Position numbers and translations under genes: made by a program
Origin: Isoetes taiwanensis
Taxonomy: Eukaryota; Streptophyta; Lycopodiopsida; Isoetales; Isoetaceae
Reading direction: 5' to 3'
Assembly (NCBI GenBank): GCA_021234155.1
Contig: JAJEKV010000149.1
Span: 124,001 to 188,000 of the forward strand
Length of the DNA stretch: 64,000 bases
The notes under the pieces: generated by a model
Told to the model about the DNA's origin: nothing
Databases searched by the model: none
What the model saw: the letters and a program-made list of their open reading frames with translations, nothing else
Shown here: positions 45,752 to 55,476 of the stretch, in pieces
Position numbering within the stretch: position 1 is the first letter of the stretch
How the letters are laid out: each line of letters starts with the position of its first letter

Positions 45752-46441
45752 TTATACCTTAAATGGTTCAGCGGCTTCAACTTCTTCTGATTCACACTGC
45801 CACGGACTTTGTAACCAACTCAAGTCAAGAAGCAGACTATTGTCTGGCCTTATGCTATATACAACGCCAATGCTACCTGGAGTTACTGGACCCAACCCAT
45901 GCTTTGCTGAAGTAAGAGAGGGGCGTATTCTAACCCAGTCTCCAACCTTAAATTCTTCCATTCTTTCCATTTCTACAGGATCTGTCTTCCAATCCCTTGA
46001 AGCTCCAGGAAAACCCACTCGTAAAATACCATCATCATCAATACACTGCACCGTCCCAATGCTGTCACGTGACTGCCCTCTCCATCCAAACTTGCATTAG
46101 GTCCAAGGCCAACTGTCACAACTCTTACCAACATCCATACAAATACATGGACATATGATTGACATATATTTTGCCCCCATTCTTGGAGCTTCCTGCTTAT
46201 ATTATGAAATAAAGAAATTAGTTACGCCTCATTTCATGATTACCTTGGCTGCTTGATGTCATATTTGAGCCGTACCGACTAACCTCGATCCAAAGGAACA
46301 ACTTTTACCAGTTCTTCTCCCAACGCCTTCACCTCACCAGTACAGAATGCAATAATGAGCTCATTCTTATCCAGAATTGCCTGGACAAAGCCCACGCTTC
46401 CATGATTTGCACCCTGCCAACCATACTTTGGGGCATGCATA
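45752..46441 (-). pseudogene. KEG: KEG (RING E3 ubiquitin ligase) gene fragment, two exons
   Basis: KEEP ON GOING is a plant multi-domain E3 ligase (RING, kinase, ankyrin, HERC2-like repeats) acting in abscisic-acid signalling. Only two HERC2-like repeat exons are present. Exon a (about 46441-46280): APKYGWQGANHGSVGFVQAI and EELVKVVPLDRG, ending at a GTTAG donor. Exon b (about 46096-45755): FGWRGQSRDSIGTVQCIDDD, GILRVGFPGASRDWKTDPVE, EEFKVGDWVRIRPSLTSAKH and SIGVVYSIRPDNSLLLDLSW. Repeat signatures (P.YGW, SVG.V, F.VGDWV) are intact, but the end of exon a and the rest of the gene are missing. Same strand as the neighbouring Helitron. Confidence 0.85.
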
Positions 46442-46682
46442 ATTTTGTCTTCCGACAAAGATTATCAACAGCCTTTTGGCCAGATGAGCAGCATAAAGGG
46501 CACTCAAAGGGGTAAGTATGGCTATTTCAAATTCAAATTCATAATTAACGATGCTTTCGAATAAGAGACCGTTTAAAGGCAGAATATATATATAATATGG
46601 ATGAGATCTGTACCACTCCCTTGAGTAAGAATTCTATTGCAGTGACCTATACAAGAATTGCAGCTGCATACTGTATCCAGGA

Positions 46683-46995
46683 GTGATGGCGAAGAATACC
46701 GGCCTCAGCCAACAAAGGAAAGCAGATATGGCAAGAGCACCAGTAAGCCAGCAGGATCTCAAAGATTTCCTGGCCCAAATGAACAAACAGCTGGAATCTA
46801 GAATCCCGAACATGGATGCACTCAACACACTGGCGGAGACGGCCAACCGCAACAAAATAGCCATCTCCAGCATGGATATAAGGATAGGAAGGATCGAGAG
46901 GACGAGCGAGGAGATGCAGTGAAGGATGAATGAGATTGAAGAAGAAAAGGCTAGGATCATACAGAGGTTGGTTGAGTTAGAAAAAAGCAAAGGTT
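46683..46995 (+). pseudogene. LINE ORF1-like coiled-coil fragment
   Basis: About 100 residues with heptad-like spacing (LKDFLAQMNKQLESRI, MDIRIGRIERTSEEM, a stop at 46920, then NEIEEEKARIIQRLVELEK). ORF1 proteins of many LINEs are coiled-coil RNA-binding proteins. Assignment rests on position 5' of the endonuclease and on composition. Confidence 0.5.
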
Positions 46996-47847
46996 GATAT
47001 AGATGCATGGGAATCATTTGATAGAATAAAGCCGCATATCATGGAATTTGAGGAGCAGAATAGAATTAAGCATGATGTTAGGCTGATAAGGGTAGCAGAG
47101 AAACCTAACGTACAAGACACATATCGAAGCTTACCAAAAGTAAATAATAGAGACAGTTTTTAAAGAATATCGGAGCATCATCGTCAGGCCAATGGAGGGG
47201 TCGGTCGAGGCATATAAACCTGACACTTAGGGACATGACAGCCAAGGAGAGGATATCGCGATGGGATCCGCATTAAGGAATGGATCAAAGCACACGGGCA
47301 TTGACGCATCATGCAACGCCGGGGCTATATGCAGAACTCCGCCGGCCGTGGAATTGAACCAAGCAGGGATACATGCGGAAGTCAGGAACGGCAAAGTGTA
47401 CTTGCACAAGAGGATCAGAGAGCAAACACTCCTAAGACAAGAACAGAATATGGAGAGACCGGAGGCCATAAAGTCAATAGAGCTGGAGAAGGAGAATATC
47501 AACCCCTTGGCGATTATGGCACAAGGGCAGGAAAGGAGAGCCTTGGGGGGAGCACTGACGGAGATGGCCCTAGAAGCGATACAGCCCAGAGTAGCAGAAA
47601 GAAACGGAAGTGGGGCCGGTGAAGCCCGAATGCCCCAAACCGGAATCATGGGCCCAACCTCGATCACAAAAACCAAAGGGCGACCGAGAAGGGTAGGCAA
47701 CGGGCGTAACATCTGAGAAAGGGGCGAGGAGCTTCAAGGGAAGAGATTTTTAACAATATGGTAATCGGAACCCTTTGGATACACTTGGGATGATGGAGAG
47801 AGGCTTGAAGGAGCCCACAGCTGTGACAGGGCTGCGACATAATATGT

Positions 47848-48336
47848 TTGGTAGAGACATGGGAACACAATATCAAGCGGTTGTTAGAGGAAAACATAGA
47901 TGCATTACAAGGTTTCATAGCAGAACAGCAAGGGGATACGGACGCCCCCACGCTAGGAGACACCAAAGTACCCATTATACTATATGCTGATGACCTAAGC
48001 ATGATGGCCACAAAGAATAAGGGGATGCATAGATTACTAAAGCTACTAGAGATCTTCTGGGAAAGAACAGGGCTACCGGTGAACCTTGCAAAAACCAAAA
48101 TAGTCATTTTCGGTAACAGGAACAGACACAGACCTTTCAGATATATGGGGACAGAATTAGAGGAATCAACAGAATACATGTATCTGGGATATGACGCACA
48201 CGGCACGGGGAAATGGGCTAAAGGGGCGGATGTCAGGTTTCAATCAGCCATTGGGAGCTACTTCAGTATGAAAAATTTCTGTAATAAAAGCAGAATAATC
48301 GACTGGGAGATCAAGTGCTACTTGTTCGCCAAGTAA
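47848..48336 (+). pseudogene. Endonuclease-start / reverse-transcriptase fusion frame
   Basis: Open for 162 codons. The segment VETWEHNIKRLLEENIDALQ joins the endonuclease start to the reverse transcriptase just before GFIAEQQGD. YADDLSMMATKNKGMHRLLK and NLAKTKIVIFGNRNRHRPF follow. The frame is preserved across the deletion, probably by chance. Confidence 0.75.
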
Positions 48337-48836
48337 ATGGTCGGCCTTAACTATATGGGGGCGAGGCATGGGGACCGGGCCCAATGATAAGAAATGGGAC
48401 AAAGAGGAAGGGATCCTCGACAACATGGCATAAACAGTAAATTCAAGGTGCAGGCAAACACACCCTTGGGAGTCATGATATATGAGACAGGCATACATGA
48501 GAAGAAACTATGCAAAATATTTATGGTTAATAGACTTAACTACTAGGTATTCATGATAAGAAACAATGTAGTCATAGAACAAATGCATTCATGTATATAA
48601 TTAGTAAGTCTATTGTTGTTTCCATTCATTAACCAAAAGTGCTTTAGATCATAGAAGTATAGTAATTTGTCATCATCATTGCATGTATGATAGAAGAACT
48701 ATTAGATTTTGAGTGCAAAGGTCGCCATTGTAATTCAAGAATTTTAAGATTAGAAACTATTGGTGGTTTACCAGCCTTCAACTACATCTCGAGTGGAAAG
48801 ACCACCATTCTTTGCATCAGTTTAAATGCTTTAGAA

Positions 48837-49380
48837 GGAAGGAAGGAAGGAAGGAAGGAAGGAAGTATATTTTAACGTCCACGGAGACCAACTGGCCTAT
48901 GAGACGGTTTTACAATATAGCGGAAAGTTTCCAAACACAAAATAAAACCACAGAAATCTTGTACAATGTGTCTCTACCACTGGGATGAAAAAACCCCCCG
49001 TGTGGGAGGAAAAACCCTTGTAGTAGGCGTTGAGAGGCCCTATTTGGGCGCTAAAATTCCTTGTCTTTGTGAGGGACTCCACGATGGTGGAGACTTGCGG
49101 AATGTAGGGGCATAAGGCGTGCCACCATTAGCGAAAGCAATGAGTTGGTGAATTGCTATTTCAGAGCATCTGAGATCGGCATGAGCTGCTTGGATGTGTG
49201 CAACACCATTCAATGCTTGGAGGAAACTTTGCACTGTGTAGATATGGAAGATTTGAAGGTCTCCTTGAAGCAATGCAGGGTCTTCCGTGGTACATGAACT
49301 CGATGCGAGCTCTCTTCATAAGACACAATAACACACTGGACCGTCTTGAGAGGCTATACTTTCACACTATGCAGGCCTAA
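48837..49380 (-). mobile_element. Short retroposon with hairpin box and (TTCC)n tail
   Basis: On the minus strand the sequence ends in the hairpin box (48905-48875) followed by (TTCC)n (48865-48837). Upstream is the TTTTTCCTCC...GGGGGGTTTTTT stem also seen in the copies at 8469 and 50840. An open frame (49273-49040) has no recognised domain. The left/5' limit near 49380 is a guess. Confidence 0.55.
48875..48905 (-). other. Conserved 3'-terminal hairpin box, copy C
   Basis: Minus strand: GTCT-CAT-AGGCC-AGTT-GGTCT-CCGT-GGAC. Both helices can form, using G-U pairs. Confidence 0.7.
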
Positions 49381-49389
49381 CATGGCTAT

Positions 49390-50118
49390 AAGAACTCATG
49401 TGAATCTGTTTTAGCTCTTACTTGCTGTTGGGTTTCTGGTTTTTGTATGTATAGAGCTTGTGTATATGCTGCTTGCTTATGAATCTTGTTGTTGAGGCTT
49501 CTTTGTGAAGCTACTTATCTACTTTATCAATGCAAACGTTTTAGGTTTCTATATGTAACTTGGACTTCGTACATGTAATTTCATGTCTCTCTTGCAAATC
49601 TGTGCATGTACTATTTGTTGTAAAGAATGTGCTTTGTTGGTTAAGTTCTTTTTGCAATGTGGGTGCAATTTAATTTTGGTCCACTCAATATATATTCTTT
49701 TCTATTTGTCTTCTATATATATGTATACATGTATGAATATATGCATGGGGAGCACTGGCTTCTACATGGGTCTGATGTGGAAATTGGACAGTCCTTCGTT
49801 GGCATATTCGTGGAATTATCTCTGGATCCAATGATCCAGAGTGAGCAATAAGGGATCTTTCAGGGTTTGGATATTCCTCTGCGAGTTGTCCCGAGGGCCG
49901 CTACAAGCTAGAATCGCTAAGGCCTACCATTGTTCTTCGCTTGCTCCTGCCAAGCGACAGTTGATATTTGAGTCCTATTTGAGTGTGTTGTCTTATGCAT
50001 AGGTTGGTGGTTCTACTCAGTGGATCATGATTATCCTCTGAGATTTCATTCCCGCCTCTGCATTTGTATCTGGCTTTTGGCTTGGAGTTTCAATAAAGTT
50101 TGTCGTTCAAAAAAAAAG
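49390..50118 (+). other. Retroposon-like stretch ending in AATAAA and poly(A)
   Basis: The signal AATAAA at 50091 is followed 13 bases later by an A run (50109-50117). That is the layout of a retrotransposed transcript end (LINE or processed RNA). The upstream sequence has no reading frame I can identify. Confidence 0.4.
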
Positions 50119-50145
50119 GGGGGAAGAAATAAGGAGTCCATCCAC

Positions 50146-50188
50146 GGTATTGTAATGCATAATCATGAATCTTATGCATTACAATACC
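50146..50188. repeat. Perfect 17-bp inverted repeat with 9-base loop
   Basis: GGTATTGTAATGCATAA (50146-50162) and TTATGCATTACAATACC (50172-50188) flank TCATGAATC. It is a perfect hairpin with low G+C, next to a poly(A) end. Confidence 0.85.
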
Positions 50189-50519
50189 ATGCACATTTGG
50201 AACAAAAAGTTGAATCTAAGATTTATAAACACAATAACCTAAACAGTTTGACCGATAAATGGTGGTTTATTGCATATAACACATTGTGAACCGTGTGCAT
50301 TTACCATGAAAATTAGCCATGCTAGTTTACCACAATAACAAACCATAATAACCACCACACTATAAAATCCCATGAATAGAGCACTACATGAAACCACATC
50401 CACAATCATCATCTTATACCATATGGACAAACTGTACCTATAAAACATTATAATACACCACATCCATTTAGCAATATATAATACCATTTTGACAAATACC
50501 ACAAAGAAGCCATTACAAT

Positions 50520-50963
50520 TACCCCCCTCTCGGTGGGTTGGAGAGCCGCGCCAGGACAGGCTTTGTCAGTGTTGCCCATTGGGGGTTGTTGAGGATGAAA
50601 GCCATGCCTTCGATTTGTCCGACCTATAGTCGATTCGAGATTTCGCTACATTCTCTTGGTGCGACACAGTGGTCCCTACCGACGAGCTTCTCGAAGACGT
50701 CGATTCGATCCCTTGGCTCCTACCTCCGGAGGTTTTGATCCGGACTCACCTCGCCCGAGCCTACCGAGGTGCGGGAAATTCATATGTATATGTATATTTT
50801 ACAATTTGCCCGGTAGGCTTGTTCTGTGACGGTTTTTTCCCTCCTAAGGGGGTTTTTAATCGGGGTAGCAACGGGCTTGCTGCACCCGTGTAATTTGGGT
50901 CCCATAGGCCGATTGGCCTCCGCGGACGATAAAAGAACCTTTCTTCCTTCCTTCCTTCCTAAC
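50520..50963 (+). mobile_element. 444-bp retroposon with target-site duplication
   Basis: AAGCCATTACAAT (50507-50519) and AAGCCTTACAAT (50964-50975) flank the insert, a target duplication with one base lost. The 3' end has the CCCTCCTAAGGGGGTTTTT stem, the hairpin box at 50897 and (TTCC)n. It is either a 5'-truncated family-1 LINE or a SINE using the same tail. A 12-base A/T palindromic run (CATATGTATATG) lies at about 50791. Confidence 0.75.
50897..50934 (+). other. Conserved 3'-terminal hairpin box, copy D
   Basis: GTCC-CAT-AGGCC-GATT-GGCCT-CCGC-GGAC. Compared with copy A, an A-T pair of the inner helix has become G-C on both sides, so pairing is kept. Confidence 0.8.
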
Positions 50964-51085
50964 AAGCCTTACAATATAACCAAGTGGTTTAGCCACATAT
51001 GGTTTTTAATGAAATTAACCCACAAAGACTCATTGGATTTGTAGTATGGTTTTTTAGTTATAACCACAGAAAAAACCATGTAGTG

Positions 51086-51349
51086 TTTTAATTTTGGGGG
51101 CCTTGTGTCAGCAATCGTCTAGACCATGGATTCACATTAGATATATTCTTAAAGGATTGCTAAATAAGCAAATGAAGTCCAAATGTGCCAAATCCTTTAG
51201 CATGTAGTGACTACCAAAAACCCTTTTAGAAAAACTACTTTGTAGTTATGAAATACACACCCGAAGGTTATTCAAACTCATAGGGCGTACAAAGTAATAC
51301 AATAAGCTGCCAAGTTTCCATTTTTATAGCTTCCTTAACTTCTTATTTT
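51086..51349. other. No gene recognised
   Basis: AT-rich spacer before the L1 remnant. Confidence 0.4.
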
Positions 51350-52060
51350 ATAATAAGCTTTTGACACAGTTAGATGGTATTTTGTTGAATATCCTCTCAA
51401 AAGCATTGGATTCACTAATAAGCTGGTTCATTTGATCCTAGATCACAACTTGAGGGATAACTCTTCTGTGTTAATTAATGGTACTCCTAGCACTTTCTTC
51501 TCTTTAGCTAGAGGTGTGAGACAAGGGTGTCCCCTTGCTCCTTATTTATTCATTGCGGTGATCAATCAACAAGGGCAATTTCCTATCATCAACAAATGAG
51601 TAAATGGGTAATATTATTAGCCTCAAACTTCCTGACAATGTTTCATATTTGAGCGTCTTGCAATATGCAGATAAAAAACTCTATTTCTTCCAGATGCCAT
51701 AGCCGTGCTTGTTGCTCCGAAAAAATCAAGAAATAGAAGATAATGGTTGCCATACCTAGAATAGGCAGAACACATATCTTGTATTGTTGATATGAAAGAT
51801 TACTGTCGAAAAGGTTATCTTGTATTGCAGCTCTAAAGAACTTTTATGGATTTGGGTGCTCTTGAAGTTGAAGTCTCTATTGTGCCTCGGTGATACACTA
51901 GGCAAAAGTTAAAAATGAGGTATTCCCCAAAGGCATGTTCAGATATTTTTCTGGGCCATTTATTTCTTTAGATCAAGATCTTCTACTTCACGGCCCAAGA
52001 TTTGTTATGGCATAGAAAATCCAGAAGAGAGAAGGCCTGAGGCTACAAAATAATTCTCTA
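51350..52060 (+). pseudogene. L1-like LINE reverse-transcriptase remnant
   Basis: Frames read FDTVRWYFVEYPLKSIGFTN (motif A side), NGTPSTFFSLARGVRQGCPL and APYLFIAVI (motif B), then LQYADKKLYFFQMP near 51660, where the catalytic YADD has become YADK. Near 51930-52060, FPKGMFRYFSGPFISLDQDL and later QKREGLRLQNN fit the plant L1 C-terminal region. Several deletions and stops lie between. Confidence 0.8.
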
Positions 52061-52065
52061 TCCAC

Positions 52066-52067
<2 letters not shown>

Positions 52068-52103
<36 letters not shown>
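52068..52103 (+). repeat. Poly(T), 36 bases
   Basis: Uninterrupted T36, i.e. a poly(A) on the minus strand. It may be the tail of a minus-strand retroposon lying to the right. Confidence 0.9.
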
Positions 52104-52720
52104 CGCTCATAGAAAAAGAGGTGATTGCTTGAAAACACTGAGACATCAGCTCCATTTTTAAGACGTTTTAAGCAAATGTTTTTCTATTTCTCTAGACGTT
52201 CAAAATCTGACATTCTTTTCCAGGTTCGACTCATTTTTGTAAACATATGGATAGACTAGGCTTCAAGATATGGTGCCACTTGAGGTTAGGCTATTGCGCT
52301 AAAAAACAATAATAAGCTTGTGAACACACCAAAATTCCTAGAGGCTAATGTGCAAATATTGAAGCAACCCTTTAGCAGACCTTGCATTGGAATATATTAA
52401 ATGGAACGAATATTATTTTGAACATCCACAGGAGGATTGAAAAATATATAGCTCTTTTCCTTTCGGAGGCAATCACGGCCATTGATTGCCTGTGATAGGG
52501 CATACGGGCAAGTGGAAAGCGGGGAAGAAGAAGCGGCAGCGTTGCAACTTTGCCACGGATTGACTTCGGGAGGATTTTTTGCCACGGATTGACTTGGGAT
52601 GCGATAATCCGGGCTGGGACTTGATATTAAGCTACGGACTCCGATAACCGATCTTTGGCCCTTTAAAAGAGCTATGGGCTTCGGATCCTAGGGTATGGAT
52701 GAGGCTTTTGCGGGTTAAAG
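52104..52720. other. No gene recognised
   Basis: Possible body of the minus-strand retroposon tailed at 52068. TTGCCACGGATTGACTT occurs twice (about 52552 and 52580). Confidence 0.35.
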
Positions 52721-52805
52721 GGATAAACACCCTGCTCGCCCATTACCTCGGATAAATGGGCTCGCCCCTCGGGCGAGGGTAATGGGCTCTCGTGGGTGTT
52801 TATCC
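52721..52805. repeat. Nested 85-bp hairpin (foldback element)
   Basis: Three nested perfect arms: GGATAAACACCC/GGGTGTTTATCC (52721-52732 and 52794-52805), GCCCATTACC/GGTAATGGGC (52738-52747 and 52778-52787), CTCGCCC/GGGCGAG (52761-52767 and 52771-52777). Small internal loops separate them. Confidence 0.85.
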
Positions 52806-53358
52806 TCTTCTTCTTGCTAGAATTACCACATAGTCTCCATTTGCATGCAACTTGTGTAACAAGCATAACCATTGGTCTTATAAGGAACTATGTCAAGACT
52901 AATGATGCAATACAAGGAACACGACGAAATGTTAATGAATAAAAGATGCAAACGAATGGATTTTGTATACCTAAGAAGCGAAGAGTTGCATTATGCATAT
53001 TATGAACTGCTTTTGGAAAGACTACAAGAATAAACAAAAAGTGGGATTTAGGGGAATTAAAACATAGAAGGAACATCACATAATTGACCAAAATTTCTTG
53101 AGCATATCATACTCACATTTTCATAATTGATATACACTTAGCCTAGATAGAAAATGTTCTCACTTACAATAACAAACTATACTTCATGCTATACATTTCA
53201 TGGTTGATTGGGCAAGCTACCACCAAATGAATTTGGCGCTCCAGAAACAACGATAGGAACACTTCCAATTCGGAAGATCGCCACTACTACTAGGGACGGC
53301 CTGGTATTGTTCCTCCAACGATGGGGGAGCTACCATAGGAGCAAAGGGGAGAACCAAA
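52806..53358. other. No gene recognised; 3' flank of the proline-rich gene
   Basis: AT-rich up to about 53230, then a C/G-rising region that would be the 3' UTR of the minus-strand gene. No clear polyadenylation signal was chosen. Confidence 0.4.
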
Positions 53359-54076
53359 TCACGATCGCCAATTAGGGACAAAGGGAACGAGGGGTTGGAG
53401 GGGGGGGGGTGATGAGGAGGAGGAGGAGGGGGCTAGGAGGGGAGAAGCCATGGTGCAACCACCAAATAGAAAGCCAAAGAAACTGCACACAACCTTGGGC
53501 TTTGGAGGAGGGGGGGAGGGGGTCTTTGGGGGGCTAGGGCTACTAGTGATGATCACCGGCGTGGTGGAACCGGAAGGTGGAGATCCGACCACCACGACGG
53601 GAACGGTGGAAGGCGGGTGCTTCTCGGGGGGGATAAAGGGAATGTAGGCGGCAGGGCCGGGGGGATGTAACGGGGAGGGGGCGAAGGTGGGGCAGAAAAT
53701 GGGGCGTCGGGGAACCCTTGAGGGGGCTGGGGGGAACTGTAGGCGGGGATCGGGCGGGGGGATGCTGGGAACCCTTGGAGGAGGACTCGGGAGGATAACT
53801 GGGACGGTGGAAGGCGGGGATCGAACCGGAGGTGGTGGTGGGAGGGCAACATAGGGAGGAGGCAGTCTGAAAGGGGAGGGCGGATCACGGGGTCAGGATC
53901 ACCACAGGAGTGCCTGGGCATGGTTTGATTTTGGGCCTACGGCCATGCCGGCCACGACTCCCTGCCGGAGCAGAGCCTCCGTAATACGACTTCACGCCAT
54001 AGCCGCGAGCTTCAGAACCTGCAACTGAGATGAAAAACAGCAGGGACAGAATCAAAACAAACAGGCGCAGTGCCAT
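53359..54076 (-). CDS. Secreted proline-rich (cell-wall type) protein, one frameshift
   Basis: I place the start at the ATG at 54076, giving MALRLFVLILSLLFFISVAG, a signal peptide with likely cleavage after SEA. Two earlier in-frame ATGs (54106, 54091) lie only 8-28 bp from a TATA box, so they are probably not transcribed. A short basic Gly/Tyr part (YGVKSYYGGSAPAGSRGRHG) precedes a long proline-rich region with PPSTVPV twice, PPPPPV and SPSPPKTPSPPPPKPK. The C-terminus holds CSFFGFLFGGC. A one-base shift in the G run at 53889-53892 separates the signal-peptide frame from the proline frame; otherwise the frame is open for about 238 residues to the stop at 53359. The type is a hydroxyproline-rich or PRP-like wall protein. 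The frameshift may be a sequencing error in a homopolymer or real decay. Confidence 0.65.
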
Positions 54077-54112
54077 AGCTTCTTCGCTCATTTTTCCGGC
54101 GCCCATGCTGCC

Positions 54113-54120
54113 CTTTATAG
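54113..54120 (-). promoter_or_regulatory. TATA box of the proline-rich gene
   Basis: CTATAAAG on the minus strand, 38-44 bp upstream of the chosen ATG at 54076. Typical TATA-to-start spacing would put transcription start near 54085-54090. Confidence 0.6.
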
Positions 54121-55305
54121 TCTTTCATCTGTGAAATTTCTTGGCATTGGCCCCCGCTGGGTAGGTGCCCCTATTCAATGGATTTTGCGACCCCAGAAGA
54201 CGTCCGCAGAGCCCATAGCTTCGATTTTGGGTGAATTTGGTGGGTGATTGAGGTTTCATATTAAGTTGGCGCTTTCTCCAAAGACTGTGCATTGATTCGT
54301 TGGTTTTGCCATTGCCAGAAAAATATCAACATCGTTCTCCACACCAGCCTAGCTATCCACGTCATTGGCCCACCTCAGCCAAGTTCCATGTGGCATGAAA
54401 TAAGCGGTTGAATAGATCAACGGCTAGGGAAATTAAGCCAAGATGTCTTTCATAACATTTGAAATGGAGCACCCTTCAAAATTGAGCACTTTTCTTATAT
54501 GCACTTGGTTTGGTTCTATTCACCAGCAACAACAGGCCAGTATTAAGACTAGCAAGAGGCCAAACTCTTATTACCCTTCTTATGGATGTCACTATGAAGT
54601 TACTCTCGATTATCATCTCGGTGGAGTCCTATGTATTTCTTTTTGAAAATTGTGAAGGGCATATCGGAGAGAGTATGGAAGAGAGTATGTATTTGTGTAT
54701 GTGTAGGGAGAGAATATTATTTGCATATGTGCATAGGTAAATATTTTTCAAGTTGCTACAAAGAATCAGACACCAAACATTGATGTTTAATGGTTTCTAT
54801 TGCTGCTGAAGTATTTAACACTTCAATTTCTATGCGATAAAAACAAATATATTTGCTAACACGCTCGATGGGAGATTTAAGAACTTCAATTACTACAGAT
54901 TATACAAAAACAACCTTATTATATAAAATTTCAAGGATTAAATGAATTATTCATGAAATAAGAGGCTAGTCATGTAACCTCTTAAAATTGTTCTCAAATG
55001 CTTAACCTCCTCTTGCCGGGTCACATATTTCATGCTCATGGAGTCTCTTATTGATCAAATCTTACATCTAAATCACTCAAGTTACCATTGATGCATAACC
55101 TTGTCAAACATCTTGATGCACCTCACAAACAATACGATTATTTCTAACAAACCTAGTGCTACTGACCATGGCTATCAGTCGCATGGTAACCTATTAAACC
55201 TCATCTATGTCATTTTTTGGATTTTTGGTTCTTGCTCCTGGCTCCTGCTCCCAAGTGACATGGCGGAAAAATTGATCCTCCTCCTCCTCCCATTCGCTCC
55301 TCCCT
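54121..55305. other. No gene recognised; upstream region of the proline-rich gene
   Basis: AT-rich. The first 300 bp would contain the minus-strand promoter. Nothing further identified. Confidence 0.4.
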
Positions 55306-55476
55306 CCCTAAACACACCTTATTATCTCTTTGATCATTTTGAGCATGAATCAAGCGTATTATCCAAGTATGGAAACTTCTTGCATGGTGATCCCTAAACA
55401 CACCTTATTATCTCTTTGATCATTTTGAGCGTGAATCAAGCATATTATCCAAGTATGGAAACTTCTTGCATGGTGA
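55306..55476 (+). repeat. Recent tandem duplication, 86-bp unit
   Basis: CCCTAAACACACCTTATTAT through ACTTCTTGCATGGTGA occurs at 55306-55391 and 55392-55476 with only about two substitutions. Confidence 0.9.

Larger units (their letters stand above)
46640..48495 (+). mobile_element. Internally deleted LINE (family 2)
   Basis: From left to right: an ORF1-like coiled-coil segment (46683-46995; QQDLKDFLAQMNKQLESRIP and IGRIERTSEEMQ), a charged ORF1-like tail (47261-47716), the first strand of an AP-type endonuclease (DIICLVETWE, 47836-47865) and directly, in the same frame, the reverse-transcriptase part with YADD (47989) to about 48336. Thumb homology continues with frameshifts to about 48495. 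The rest of the endonuclease and the first half of the reverse transcriptase are missing. The copy at 9045-10820 shows the full reverse-transcriptase order. Confidence 0.8.
50382..51085 (+). mobile_element. Possible CACTA-type MITE, split by a retroposon
   Basis: CACTACATG at 50382 and its reverse complement CATGTAGTG at 51077-51085 would be the ends of a small CACTA element. The interior is rich in ACCACA and TGGTTTT words, like CACTA subterminal repeats. The inverted match is only 9 bp and the flanking three bases (GAG, TTT) do not duplicate, so the call is weak. Confidence 0.35.
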
